A stretch of 28,468 nucleotides of DNA from JAYZAP01 sp964645285 (GCA_964645285.1 CAZYDR010000047.1:1-28468), one strand, 5' to 3'. Positions 14,017 through 23,512 are shown, counted from the stretch's first letter. Notes: generated by a model not told the origin, from the sequence alone. Made by a program: numbers and translations.

Positions 14017-16083
14017 ATGGCCCGCGACCCCCGTTTCGACATCCTGTTCGAGCCCGTGAAGATCGGCCCGGTCACCGCCCGCAACCGGTTCTTCCAGGTG
14101 CCCCATTGTACGGGTATGGGTCATTTGCTGCCGTTGTCCGACAGCGCCATGCGCGGCATGAAAGCCGAGGGCGGCTGGGCCGCGGTGTGCACCGAGCAAT
14201 GCTCGTTCCACCCTTCTTCCGAGGCCACCCCCTATCCCGAGACCAAGCTGTGGGACCAGGACGATGTCCTGCGCATGCGCCACTGGACCGACGCGGTCCA
14301 CGAGCACGGCGCCCTGGCCGGCATGGAGCTTGTGAGCAACGCCTCGGCCCTGCCCAACCTTTACAGCCGGGAGGTGCCGCTCGGCCCGTCCCATACCCCG
14401 GTGACCTACAGCTACGACCCGGTACAGGTCCACGGCATGGACCTCGACGAGGTCAAGGAGTTCCGCCGCTGGCATCGCGACGCCGCGATCCGCGCCCGCG
14501 ACGCCGGCTTCGACATCGTCTATGTCTACTGCGGCCACGACATCGCCATGCCCATGGATTTTCTGACCCGGCGCCACAACCGCCGCGACGACGAATACGG
14601 CGGCAGCCTGGAAAACCGAATGCGTCTGCTGCGCGAGCTACTGGAGGACACCAAGAAGGCGGTCGGCGACAGCATGGGCGTAGCCCTGCGCTTCGCCACC
14701 GACGAAATGCTCGGCCCCGACGGCATCACCTGGGAGGACGAGGGCACCAAGGTGATCGAGGCCCTGGCCGACCTGCCCGACCTGTGGGACGTCAACGTCA
14801 GCGGCTGGGAACATGACTCGGCGACCTCGCGCTTTGCCAAGGAGTCGTTCCAGGAGGACTACATTCGCTTCGTCAAGGGCATGGTCAAGAAGCCCGTGGT
14901 CGTCGTCGGGCGCTTCACTTCGCCGGACACCATGCTGTCCCAGGTGACCCGCGGCATCACCGATTTTGTCGGCGCCGCGCGGCCGTCCATCGCCGACCCG
15001 TTCATTCCCCAAAAAATCGACGAGGGCCGCCTCGACGACATACGCGAGTGCATCGGCTGCAATATTTGCGTTACCGGCCAGAACGTCCATGCGCCCATGC
15101 GCTGCACGCAAAACCCGACTATCGGCGAAGAATGGCGTCGCGGCTGGCATCCGGAGGTCATCGAAGCCAAGGGCTCGGAAGATTCCGTGCTGGTGGTGGG
15201 GGCCGGGCCGGCCGGTCTCGAAGCGGCCCTGGCCCTGGGGCGGCGCGGCTATCGCGTTGGTCTCGCCGAAGCCCGGCGTGAGCTTGGCGGCCGGGTTGCC
15301 GACGAGTCATCCCTGCCCGGCTTCGCCGAATGGGCCCGGGTGCGCGACTATCGCGCCTATCAGATCGACAAGCTCCATGAAAACGTCGACGTTTTCCGTG
15401 AAAGCCCTATGACCGCCGAAACGATCTTCGAGGCCGGCTACAACCATGTAGCCCTGGCCACCGGTTCCCACTGGCGCAAGGACGGCCTCGGCCGGACCCA
15501 CACCACCACCCCGGTTGCCGGCTGGGACCAGGCCCATGTAATTACGCCCAATGACGTGTTCACCGGCGCTGCGGCTGAATCACCAGTCGTGGTCTACGAC
15601 GACGACCACTACATGCTCGGCGGCGCCATGGCCGAAAAGTTGGTGGCCGACGGCCACGCGGTCACCCTGGTAACCCCGGCGGCCATCGTTTCGGCCTGGA
15701 CCGAGCACACCCTGGAGCAGGAGTTTATCCAGGCCCATCTCATGGAGATTGGCGTCGATATCATCACCAGCCACGGCCTCGCCCGCATCGACAGCGACAG
15801 CGTTGAAATCGCCAACGGCTATTCCGGCGAGACCCGCCAGCTACCCTGCGCCACCCTGGTCATGGTGACCTCGCGCCTGCCCAATGACGGGCTGTTTTAT
15901 GACCTCCGCGCCGATCCCGCCAAGCTTGCCGACGCCGGCATCAAGTCGGTCAAACGCATCGGCGATGCCTACGGGCCGGGGCTCATCGCCGCCGCCGTAT
16001 GGAGCGGCCACCGCTACGCCCGCGAACTCGATGGACCACCGGTTGGCGATGTTCCGTTCAAGCGGGAATTGATAACAGTTTAG
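14017..16083 (+). CDS. Trimethylamine/dimethylamine dehydrogenase-family iron-sulfur flavoprotein
   Basis: The 688-residue protein aligns from memory with trimethylamine dehydrogenase over its whole length. It has an FMN barrel, a 4Fe-4S segment and two dinucleotide-binding domains. FFQVPHC has Cys31 where the enzyme carries its 6-S-cysteinyl-FMN. The cluster ligands are Cys345, Cys348, Cys351 and Cys363. The catalytic Tyr171 and His174 (YVYCGH), Arg225, Trp264 and Asp267 are kept. VLVVGAGPAGLEAALALGRR is the ADP-binding site. Two substrate-cage positions differ: Gln61 stands where TMADH has Tyr60, and Gln355 where it has Trp355. It likely oxidatively demethylates a secondary or tertiary amine, passing electrons to an ETF. 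The exact amine is unknown. Confidence 0.9.
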   Translation: MARDPRFDILFEPVKIGPVTARNRFFQVPHCTGMGHLLPLSDSAMRGMKAEGGWAAVCTEQCSFHPSSEATPYPETKLWDQDDVLRMRHWTDAVHEHGALAGMELVSNASALPNLYSREVPLGPSHTPVTYSYDPVQVHGMDLDEVKEFRRWHRDAAIRARDAGFDIVYVYCGHDIAMPMDFLTRRHNRRDDEYGGSLENRMRLLRELLEDTKKAVGDSMGVALRFATDEMLGPDGITWEDEGTKVIEALADLPDLWDVNVSGWEHDSATSRFAKESFQEDYIRFVKGMVKKPVVVVGRFTSPDTMLSQVTRGITDFVGAARPSIADPFIPQKIDEGRLDDIRECIGCNICVTGQNVHAPMRCTQNPTIGEEWRRGWHPEVIEAKGSEDSVLVVGAGPAGLEAALALGRRGYRVGLAEARRELGGRVADESSLPGFAEWARVRDYRAYQIDKLHENVDVFRESPMTAETIFEAGYNHVALATGSHWRKDGLGRTHTTTPVAGWDQAHVITPNDVFTGAAAESPVVVYDDDHYMLGGAMAEKLVADGHAVTLVTPAAIVSAWTEHTLEQEFIQAHLMEIGVDIITSHGLARIDSDSVEIANGYSGETRQLPCATLVMVTSRLPNDGLFYDLRADPAKLADAGIKSVKRIGDAYGPGLIAAAVWSGHRYARELDGPPVGDVPFKRELITV

Positions 16084-16087
16084 TGGT

Positions 16088-18700
16088 TTATTTTAGAGAC
16101 TTGGACGTTATTTCGTAGATATCACGCGAAAGACCGTCTTTGGCCAGAATCCGCTCCAGCTGACCTTTCATATGGCCCCGGCGGCCCTCGTCGTAGCGCC
16201 GCCAGCGGCCCAGAGGAGCCAGCAGGCGGGCGCCCACTTGCGGGTTGATGGCATCAAGCTCAAGCACCCGGTCGGCGAGGAATTCATAGCCCGACCCGTC
16301 GGCGGCATGGAAGCGCAACGGGTTGCCGTTGGCGAAGGCGCCGACCAGGGCGTGAACCTTGTTGGGGTTGGTAATGCTGAATGCCGAATGATCGAGCAAC
16401 GCTGTGACCCGTTCCAGGGTATCGGGCAGGGATGAGATCGCCTGCAAGGTCATCCATTTGGCGATGACCAGCGGGTCGTCGGCGAAACGGTCGTAAAAGT
16501 CATCCAGCGCCCCTGCCCGCTCGGGCCCGTCCATATCGATCAATTCGCGGATCGCGGCGGCCCGGTCGGTCATGTTGTCGGCGCTGCGGTACTGGCTTGA
16601 GACCAGATTGGTCATGGCCGAATCGTCGAGGGTCGCGAGAAAAGACAGCGCCGCGTTCTTGAGCGCCCGGCGACCGGCCTCGCCGGCCTCGGGGCTGTAG
16701 GGCTGATTGCTCTGGTTGCCATGATAGGCGGCGATCAGCGGCTCGCTGAGGCGGCCGGCGACCGCCCGGCGCAGGGCTTCACGCGACTTATGGATAGCCT
16801 CGGCATCGATCACCGCCATGCGTTCAGCAATATACCCCTCGCCCGGCAAGGTAAGCGCCAAAGCGGTGAAGGCTTTCTCCAGGCGGTCATCGGCCAGGGT
16901 CTGGCCAAGGGCGTCGAGAAAATTTTCGTCGAAATCGGGCGCCTCCCCGGCCTGGATCGTCTCGACCCCGGCCATGAGCAGATCGCTGGCGTATTGCTGG
17001 CCCGTCTCCCAACGGCTGAACGGGTCGGAGTCATGGATCATGAGAAAGGCCCGGCTTTCCGCCGGCGCTGACTGATTGACCTTGATAGGCGCCGAGAATC
17101 CGCGGTTGAAGGACACCGCTCGCGGCTCGTCAATGGCGGTGAACCGGAAGGTCTGGCGCGCTTCGGTGAGTTCAATCACGGCGCCCACCTGACCGCCCGG
17201 CGCCATGTCGCGGCCCTCGCCGTCGAGCAGGCCGATGCCGAGAGGGATATGCATGGGCGCTTTGTCCTTCTGCCCCGGCGTCTCCGGACAATGCTGGGAC
17301 ACGGTCAGTTCGAACACCTTGGCGTCGCCGTCGTAGTGACTCTCGACCTCGATTTCCGGGGTTCCCGCCTGACTGTACCACAGCTTGAACTGGCCCAGGT
17401 CGGCGCCGTTAGCGTCGGCCATGGCGGCGACGAAATCATCACAGGTCACCGCATTGCCGTCGTGGCGTTCGAAATAGAGCTTCATGCCCTTCTGAAAGCC
17501 GTCCTCGCCGAGCAGGGTATGGATCATGCGGATGACCTCGGCCCCCTTCTCGTAGACCGTGGTGGTGTAGAAGTTGTTGATTTCGATATAGGCGGCCGGG
17601 CGCACCGGATGGGCCAGTGGTCCGCCGTCTTCGGGAAACTGGTGGGCCCGCAGGGTGCGCACATCGGCGATACGCTTGACCGGCCGCGAGCGCATGTCCG
17701 ACGAGAACTCCTGATCGCGAAACACGGTCAGCCCTTCCTTGAGGCTGAGCTGAAACCAGTCGCGGCAGGTCACCCGGTTGCCGGTCCAGTTGTGGAAATA
17801 CTCGTGAGCGACGATGGCCTCGATGTTGGCGTAGTCCGTATCCGTGGCGGTCTCCGGATCGGCCAGGATGTATTTGTCGTTGAAGACGTTGAGGCTCTTG
17901 TTCTCCATGGCGCCGATGTTGAAATCGCTGACCGCGACGATGTTGAACAAGTCAAGATCGTATTCCAGGCCGAAGCGCTCCTCGTCCCAGCGCATGGAGC
18001 GTTTGAGGGAATCCATGGCATAGGCGCAACGTTCAGCCTTGCCGTGCTCGACAAAAATACGCAGATTCACCTCACGGTCTGAACCGGTGGTGAAGCTGTC
18101 TTCGAAACAGGCCAGATCGCCGGCCACCAGGGCGAACAGGTAAGACGGCTTGGGAAACGGGTCGTGCCAGGTCGCCAGGTGACGGCCACCGCCCAGGTCC
18201 TCCTCGGCCACCAGGTTGCCGTTGGACAGCAGTACCGGGCAGGCCGCTTTGTCGGCGCGGATGGTGGTGGTGTAGACGGTCATCACGTCGGGCCGGTCGG
18301 GGAAGAACGTGATGCGGCGGAAACCTTCGGCCTCGCACTGGGTGCAATAGACGTCGCTGGAGACGTAGAGGCCGTCCAACTTGGTGTTTTTCCGGGGTTT
18401 GATTTCGGTCTCGATTTCCATAACGAAGGCGGCCGGCGGCGACGGGATGGTTAGGCTTTCCACTGTCAGCACGTAGTCGTCCGGTCCCAGGGCAGCACCG
18501 TCCACGGCCACGGAAATCAGTTTCAGCTCCTCACCGTCCAGCACCAGGGGACCGCCACCCTGAGCGGCCCGCAGCTCAAAGCGGGATTTGACCCGGGTCG
18601 CCTCGTCGCCAAGGTCGAAATCAAGCGCTACGCTGTCGATGGCATAGGCAGGCGGCTGGTAATTCGCCAGGCGAATGGTCTTGGGCTGGCCGGTTGTCAT
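16088..18700 (-). CDS. pepN: Aminopeptidase N (M1 family)
   Basis: The protein has 870 residues, the usual PepN length. GAMEN lies at 263-267. The zinc site HEYFHNWTGN has His299, Glu300 and His303, with the third ligand Glu322 in LKEGL. DWFQLSLKEGLTVFRDQEF is specific to bacterial PepN, and VYEKGAEVIRM carries the catalytic Tyr. DUF3458-type and C-terminal helical domains follow. It removes N-terminal amino acids from peptides in the cytoplasm. The start at 18700 (MTTGQPK) has GGGAGCG upstream; 44 further codons are open but unlike the family. The gene converges on the amine dehydrogenase gene with four bases between and diverges from dgcN. Confidence 0.96.
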   Translation of the reverse strand: MTTGQPKTIRLANYQPPAYAIDSVALDFDLGDEATRVKSRFELRAAQGGGPLVLDGEELKLISVAVDGAALGPDDYVLTVESLTIPSPPAAFVMEIETEIKPRKNTKLDGLYVSSDVYCTQCEAEGFRRITFFPDRPDVMTVYTTTIRADKAACPVLLSNGNLVAEEDLGGGRHLATWHDPFPKPSYLFALVAGDLACFEDSFTTGSDREVNLRIFVEHGKAERCAYAMDSLKRSMRWDEERFGLEYDLDLFNIVAVSDFNIGAMENKSLNVFNDKYILADPETATDTDYANIEAIVAHEYFHNWTGNRVTCRDWFQLSLKEGLTVFRDQEFSSDMRSRPVKRIADVRTLRAHQFPEDGGPLAHPVRPAAYIEINNFYTTTVYEKGAEVIRMIHTLLGEDGFQKGMKLYFERHDGNAVTCDDFVAAMADANGADLGQFKLWYSQAGTPEIEVESHYDGDAKVFELTVSQHCPETPGQKDKAPMHIPLGIGLLDGEGRDMAPGGQVGAVIELTEARQTFRFTAIDEPRAVSFNRGFSAPIKVNQSAPAESRAFLMIHDSDPFSRWETGQQYASDLLMAGVETIQAGEAPDFDENFLDALGQTLADDRLEKAFTALALTLPGEGYIAERMAVIDAEAIHKSREALRRAVAGRLSEPLIAAYHGNQSNQPYSPEAGEAGRRALKNAALSFLATLDDSAMTNLVSSQYRSADNMTDRAAAIRELIDMDGPERAGALDDFYDRFADDPLVIAKWMTLQAISSLPDTLERVTALLDHSAFSITNPNKVHALVGAFANGNPLRFHAADGSGYEFLADRVLELDAINPQVGARLLAPLGRWRRYDEGRRGHMKGQLERILAKDGLSRDIYEITSKSLK

Positions 18701-18728
18701 GGTCGCTCCCTGAATCACTTTGGCGTGG

Positions 18729-18737
18729 ACTATATCA
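18729..18737 (-). promoter_or_regulatory. Possible extended -10 promoter element for pepN
   Basis: On the minus strand the sequence TGATATAGT matches an extended -10 element (TGnTATAAT) 28 bases before the pepN ATG. A good -35 box at normal distance is not obvious; TTGCTG lies 19 bases upstream of TATAGT. Weak evidence from motif alone. Confidence 0.3.
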
Positions 18738-18821
18738 TCCCAGCAAATTACCCCAGCAATTTCATTGCTCGCCCCCCTCGCCGCCCCGTATGTTCTGGGG
18801 CATTGATTCAACGGAGGCACC

Positions 18822-19829
18822 ATGGTCGACAACGCGATTGCACGACCCTATCTTCTGTTCCTTGGCACCGCCCCGAGCAATCTGTGGGCCAAGACCGCCC
18901 ATGGGATCGCCCACTGGCGGCCCGAGTGGTGTGTCGGCCAGTTTGGCCTGCCTGGTTTCGAGGCCGATGTGGGTCTTGAGAACATGGGCATCGAGGCCGC
19001 GGCCGAGCGCGGCACCAAAACCCTGGTCATCGGCGTGGCGCCCCATGGCGGCATCATGCCGCCGGACTGGAGCGACACGCTCATTGCGGCGCTGGCTGCT
19101 GGGCTCGATATCGCCGCCGGGCTCCACACCCGTCTGGCCGAGGTGCCGGAAATTGCCGCCGCCGCCGAAGCCCATGGACGCCGCCTCATCGATGTGCGCC
19201 ACCCGAACCGTGATTTCGATCTAGCCGGGCCCGAACGCCGAGCAGGCAAGCGCTTGCTAACCGTCGGCACCGACTGCTGCGTCGGTAAGATGTTCGCGGC
19301 TCTGGCTATCGAGCGTGAAATGCGAGCCCAGGGCATGAACGCCAGCTTCCGAGCCACCGGCCAAACCGGCATTTTCATTGCCGAGCGCGGCATTTCCGTG
19401 GACGCGGTGGTGTCGGACTTCCTGTCCGGCGCGGCGGCGTGGCTGACGCCCCCTAACGACCCGGACCATTGGGATGTGGTCGAAGGCCAGGGCTCCCTGT
19501 TCCACGTGTCCTACGCCGGGGTCAGCCTCGGCCTGCTTCACGGCAGCCAGCCAGACGCCCTGGTGCTGTGCGATGACGCCGGCCGAGACTGGAACGACGA
19601 TTTTTCCGAAGTCAAACTGCCGAGCCTGGAAGACTGCGCTGCCGCCAATCTAGCCGCCGCCAGGATTTCAAATCCCGACGTTCGCTTGGCCGGCGTCGCA
19701 CTCAATACGTCAGTACTGACGTCCGACGACGCCAAGCGCGTGCTAGCCGATGCTGAAGACCGTCTCGGCGTGCCTTGTGCCGATCCAGTGGCCACCGGTG
19801 TCGGGAACATTGTCGAGGAATTGAAATAG
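18822..19829 (+). CDS. dgcN: DgcN family (DUF1611) N-acetyltransferase, D-glutamate catabolism
   Basis: This 335-residue DUF1611 protein has an N-terminal Rossmann-like domain. A P-loop-like segment VGTDCCVGKM lies at about 148-157, followed by SFRATGQTGIF, GAAAWL, VEGQGSLFHVSYAGV and GLLHGSQPDALVL, all characteristic of the family. Members were shown to act as DgcN, which N-acetylates D-glutamate, with DgcA racemising the product. The dgcA-type gene follows after a single base, which supports the role. The ATG at 18822 has GGAGG upstream. It diverges from pepN with a 121-base gap that should contain its promoter. Acceptance of other D-amino acids is possible. Confidence 0.87.
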   Translation: MVDNAIARPYLLFLGTAPSNLWAKTAHGIAHWRPEWCVGQFGLPGFEADVGLENMGIEAAAERGTKTLVIGVAPHGGIMPPDWSDTLIAALAAGLDIAAGLHTRLAEVPEIAAAAEAHGRRLIDVRHPNRDFDLAGPERRAGKRLLTVGTDCCVGKMFAALAIEREMRAQGMNASFRATGQTGIFIAERGISVDAVVSDFLSGAAAWLTPPNDPDHWDVVEGQGSLFHVSYAGVSLGLLHGSQPDALVLCDDAGRDWNDDFSEVKLPSLEDCAAANLAAARISNPDVRLAGVALNTSVLTSDDAKRVLADAEDRLGVPCADPVATGVGNIVEELK

Positions 19830-19830
19830 C

Positions 19831-20811
19831 ATGATGCGTGAAATGACCGTGCGGCCCGAATCCTGGCCCGTCACCGTTCCCTTCGTCATATCGAAGATGA
19901 CCTGTCTCACCGCCGAGGTCGTGGTGGTCGAGTTGCGCCAGGGCAACCTGGTGGGACGCGGCGAGTGTGAACGCACCGACGCCTTCGAGGACTATCCCGA
20001 CGTGGTCGCCGGCATTGAAGCGGCGCGCCATGCCATCGAGGACGGCGCCAGTCGGCTCGACCTCCAGGCGCTGATGCCATCGGGCAGCGCGCGCAATGCC
20101 ATCGACTGCGCGCTCTGGGACCTCCAGGCCAAGTTCGACGGCATGCCGGCGTGGCGGGTCGCCGGTCTTGAGCCGCCGGAGCACGCGGTCACCGTCCTGA
20201 CCATCAGCCTGGGCAGCCCGGAGAGCATGGCCGCCGCCGCCAGGGCCGTTGCCGACCGCCCTATTCTCAAGCTCAAGCTTGGCGGCGAAGGCGATATCGA
20301 GCGGGTCCGCGCGGTGCGGGGCGCAGCGCCCAATGCGCGGCTGTCGGTGGACGCCAACGAGGCCTGGACCACAGACATGGTGCTGCCCTACATCGACGCC
20401 ATGGCCGAGCTCGGCGTCGAGATGGTCGAGCAACCCCTGGCCATTGCCGACGAAGGCTACCTCCGCACCATCGAGCGCGCCCTGCCCGTAGCCGCCGACG
20501 AGAGCTGCCGCGACCTGAGTTCCCTCGAGCGTATCAAGGGCTGTTACGACCTCATCAACATCAAGCTCGACAAGACCGGCGGCCTGACCGAGGCCATCGC
20601 CCTGGCCAAGGCCGGTCGCGACGCCGGCCTCGGCATCATGCTGGGCTGCAACCTGGGCACCTCCATGGCCATGGCGCCGGCCATGGTGCTGGTTAACCAG
20701 GCCCGTTTCATCGATCTCGACGGCCCGCTGCTGCTGACCAGGGACCGCGAGCCCGGTTTGGTGTTTGAAGGCAGCTACATCCATCCGCCCGAGCCCGCAC
20801 TGTGGGGTTAG
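19831..20811 (+). CDS. dgcA: DgcA family enolase-superfamily racemase (N-acetyl-D-glutamate racemase)
   Basis: The 326-residue muconate-lactonising/dipeptide-epimerase type enolase has the catalytic K147-L-K149 pair. Metal ligands are Asp174 (SVDANEAW), Glu200 (VEQPL) and Asp223 (ADESC), and the opposing catalytic base is Lys245 (INIKLDK). Two acid-base lysines on opposite faces fit 1,1-proton transfer, that is racemisation or epimerisation. Beside a DgcN gene the substrate is most likely N-acetyl-glutamate. An L-Ala-D/L-Glu epimerase is the alternative by family alone. The ATG-ATG start lies one base after the dgcN stop, and the PLP enzyme follows 11 bases downstream. Confidence 0.87.
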   Translation: MMREMTVRPESWPVTVPFVISKMTCLTAEVVVVELRQGNLVGRGECERTDAFEDYPDVVAGIEAARHAIEDGASRLDLQALMPSGSARNAIDCALWDLQAKFDGMPAWRVAGLEPPEHAVTVLTISLGSPESMAAAARAVADRPILKLKLGGEGDIERVRAVRGAAPNARLSVDANEAWTTDMVLPYIDAMAELGVEMVEQPLAIADEGYLRTIERALPVAADESCRDLSSLERIKGCYDLINIKLDKTGGLTEAIALAKAGRDAGLGIMLGCNLGTSMAMAPAMVLVNQARFIDLDGPLLLTRDREPGLVFEGSYIHPPEPALWG

Positions 20812-20822
20812 AGGACAAATTT

Positions 20823-22250
20823 ATGACTGACAATCACGCCCCTGTATTGCGGCGCGCCGCCGAACTGGCTATTGCCTTTCTCGACGAACTGCCTGAGCGT
20901 CCGGTCGGACGGCCGGTTGATCATGCCGCCATAGCGGCCGCTTTGGAGCGGTCGCTGGCTGATGACGGCGCCGACCCGTTGGCGGTGATCGAGGACATGG
21001 CGGCGGATGCAGACCCCGGCATCGTCGCCGCGGTCGGGCCGCGCTACTTCGGTTTCGTCCACGGCGGCGCTGTGCCCGCCGGGGTCGCGGCCGACTGGCT
21101 GGCCACCACCTGGGACAACACCGCCGGCATGTATATCGGGTCGCCCGCCGCCGCGGTCATCGAGCAGGTCGCCGCCGACTGGCTCCGCCAGTTGTTCGGC
21201 CTGTCGGGCCACGGCCGCGATATCAGCACCGGCTTCACCACCGGCTGCAACATGGCCAACTTCACCGGCCTGGCGGCAGCCCGTCACGCCCTGCTGGCAC
21301 GGCACAATTGGGATGTGGAAACCCAAGGGTTGTTCGGCGCGCCGGTGCTCAACGTAGTGGTCGGGGCCGAGGCTCATGGTTCAATCTTCGCTGCTCTGCA
21401 AATGCTTGGGCTGGGACGCGAGCGGGTGACCCGCATCGAGGCTGACGACCAGGGCCGTATGCGGGTCGACGCCCTGGAAGCAGCCCTCGACCGTCTCGAC
21501 GGCCCGACGGTGGTGTGTGTTCAGGCCGGCAACGTCAATACCGGCGCTTTCGACCCCTTTGTCCCAATCATCGAGGCCTGCCACGCCGGTGGCGCCTGGG
21601 TCCATGTGGACGGCGCTTTCGGCCTGTGGGTCACGGCGACAAACGAGCAGCGCCACCTCGCCGAAGGCGTCGAGAAAGCCGACTCCTGGGCCGCCGATGC
21701 CCACAAGTGGCTCAACGTACCTTACGATTCCGGCATCGTCATGACCGCCCATCGCGACGCCCATGAAGCGGCCATGACCATCAGCGGCGCCTACCTGGTA
21801 AAGAACGAGGACGGCGACAGGGATCGCAGCAACTGGGTGCCGGAAGCCTCGCGGCGACTGCGCGGCGCCGCCATTTACGCCACCATTCGAACGCTGGGAC
21901 GCAACGGCATTGCTGCCATGATCGAGGGCTGTTGTCGCCACGCCCGGCGGCTCGCTGATCGGCTGGGCGCTGAACCGGGCATCGAGATTCTCAACGACGT
22001 GGTGATCAACCAGGTGATGGTGCGCTTCGCCGATCCCGGCGATGACAGCAACGCCGCGACCAACATCTTCACCCGCCGGGTCATCGCCGCCGTCCAGCGC
22101 GACGGCACCTGCTGGATGGGCGAAACCATCTGGCGCAACCAGGTCGCCATGCGGGTTTCGGTGTCCAACTGGCGGACCAGCGCCGACGATATGGAACGCT
22201 CCATCGATGCGGTCCTGGCCTGTTATGCGGCGGAAAGAAAGTCCTCATGA
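20823..22250 (+). CDS. PLP-dependent group II decarboxylase/aminotransferase-like enzyme
   Basis: The 475-residue fold-type I PLP enzyme resembles glutamate/aromatic amino acid decarboxylases. It has TTWDNTAGMYIGSPAAAVIE, TTGCNMANFTGL (phosphate-binding region, 139-150), His185 stacking on PLP (AEAHGS), Asp263 binding the pyridine nitrogen (HVDGAFG) and the Schiff-base Lys295 (ADAHKW). The C-terminal half is typical. The substrate is not readable. The position in a D-glutamate-type operon suggests glutamate or a related amino acid. ATG 20823 has GAGGA upstream and is preferred to an earlier start that would overlap dgcA. Its TGA overlaps the next ATG (ATGA). Confidence 0.87.
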   Translation: MTDNHAPVLRRAAELAIAFLDELPERPVGRPVDHAAIAAALERSLADDGADPLAVIEDMAADADPGIVAAVGPRYFGFVHGGAVPAGVAADWLATTWDNTAGMYIGSPAAAVIEQVAADWLRQLFGLSGHGRDISTGFTTGCNMANFTGLAAARHALLARHNWDVETQGLFGAPVLNVVVGAEAHGSIFAALQMLGLGRERVTRIEADDQGRMRVDALEAALDRLDGPTVVCVQAGNVNTGAFDPFVPIIEACHAGGAWVHVDGAFGLWVTATNEQRHLAEGVEKADSWAADAHKWLNVPYDSGIVMTAHRDAHEAAMTISGAYLVKNEDGDRDRSNWVPEASRRLRGAAIYATIRTLGRNGIAAMIEGCCRHARRLADRLGAEPGIEILNDVVINQVMVRFADPGDDSNAATNIFTRRVIAAVQRDGTCWMGETIWRNQVAMRVSVSNWRTSADDMERSIDAVLACYAAERKSS

Positions 22251-23512
22251 GCGATAACAGCGCGCTTCCCGACGGCGATCAGGCCGGCGCCAAGATCATG
22301 GCCCGGGCCGACGCTATTGCAGTCCACAACGAAGGCGCTCAAGGCGTCACCCGGCGTTTTCTGTCGTCGCAGCACCGCGGCGCTGCCGATATGATCATCG
22401 GCTGGATGCGCGATGCCGGCATGGACAAGGTGTGGCTCGACGACGCCGGCAACGTGGTCGGTCGCTATGAGGGCGCCGAGCCCGGCCTGCCGGCGCTGAT
22501 CGCCGGGTCGCATCAGGACACGGTCAGCGAAGGCGGGCGCTACGACGGCATGCTGGGCGTGTTGACCCCCATTGCCTGCATTGCTGCCCTGAGCGAGCGC
22601 GGCGAGCGCCTGCCCTACGCCATCGAAGTGGTGGCCATCGGTGACGAGGAAGGTCTGCGTTTCAATACCGGCCTGTTCGGCAGCCAGGCCATGGCCGGTA
22701 TTCTCAAGCCCAGTGAGTTGGACAAGCAGGATGACGACGGCGTCACCGTGGCCCAGGCGCTGCGCGACTTCGGCCTCAATCCGGACGCCATTGGGGCGGT
22801 GGCGCGCCGTCCGGAAGATGTGCTGGCCTATGTGGAACTGCATATTGAGCAGGGCCCGATCCTTGAGGCCGAGAGACTGGCCATGGGGGTGGTCACGGCG
22901 ATTACCGGCAGCATCAACCTGACGGTCACCATCAACGGTACCGCCGGGCACGCCGGCACGGTTCCCATGAACCGGCGCAACGACGCCCTGGCGACGGCGG
23001 CCGAAGCGATCCTCGCGGTGGAACGCAATTGCTCGGGCCAGGAAGGGCTGGTCGGTACCGTCGGCACCATATCCGTCGGCCCCGACGCCACCAATGTGAT
23101 CCCCGGCGTGGTTCGTTTCTCGGTCGATCTACGCTCGGGCGATGCCGGGCTGCGGGCCAAAGCGGTGGCTGGTATCGAGGCCGATATCGCGGAAATCTGT
23201 ACCCGGCGCGGGGTCGAGGCCGACGTCGAGAACCACGGCGAGTCCACGGGCTGCGCCTGCGCCCCCTGGCTGATAGATCAACTTGAGACGGCGGTGACCG
23301 ACGAGGGCATCGCGCCGCGCCGGCTGTTCAGCGGCGCCGGCCACGACGCCCAGGCCATGGACGCCCTGACCGATGTGGGCATGCTATTCCTGCGCTGCAA
23401 AGCCGGCGTCAGCCATAACCCCGACGAAGCCATCACCGCCGAAGACGCCGGTACCGGTGTTCGCGTCATGCTGCGCTTTCTGCAGGCCTTTAGGCGACCT
23501 GAAGCAGCCTAA
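22247..23512 (+). CDS. M20-family amidohydrolase (allantoate amidohydrolase / N-carbamoyl-amino acid hydrolase type)
   Basis: The 421-residue di-metal amidohydrolase has ligands His89 (AGSHQDTV), Asp100 (GGRYDGMLG), the Glu134-Glu135 pair (GDEEGLRF), His199 (ELHIEQGP) and His390 (GVSHNPDE). It carries the dimerisation-domain segment GTAGHAGTVPMNRRNDA and FSGAGHDAQ. The family hydrolyses N-carbamoyl or other N-acyl amino acids and allantoate. In this operon it could remove the acetyl group from N-acetyl-L-glutamate formed by DgcN/DgcA (inference), or act on a carbamoyl amino acid. The start overlaps the PLP gene stop by four bases. The last 23 bases overlap tail-to-tail with the dioxygenase pseudogene. 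Confidence 0.88.
   Translation: MSDNSALPDGDQAGAKIMARADAIAVHNEGAQGVTRRFLSSQHRGAADMIIGWMRDAGMDKVWLDDAGNVVGRYEGAEPGLPALIAGSHQDTVSEGGRYDGMLGVLTPIACIAALSERGERLPYAIEVVAIGDEEGLRFNTGLFGSQAMAGILKPSELDKQDDDGVTVAQALRDFGLNPDAIGAVARRPEDVLAYVELHIEQGPILEAERLAMGVVTAITGSINLTVTINGTAGHAGTVPMNRRNDALATAAEAILAVERNCSGQEGLVGTVGTISVGPDATNVIPGVVRFSVDLRSGDAGLRAKAVAGIEADIAEICTRRGVEADVENHGESTGCACAPWLIDQLETAVTDEGIAPRRLFSGAGHDAQAMDALTDVGMLFLRCKAGVSHNPDEAITAEDAGTGVRVMLRFLQAFRRPEAA

Noticed and set aside
13453..14577. Long minus-strand open frame opposite the GreA/GreB and amine dehydrogenase genes
   Set aside because: Its translation is Gly/Val/Asp-rich without motifs, and both plus-strand genes are firmly identified. The same applies to 19702-20784 and 8714-9673.
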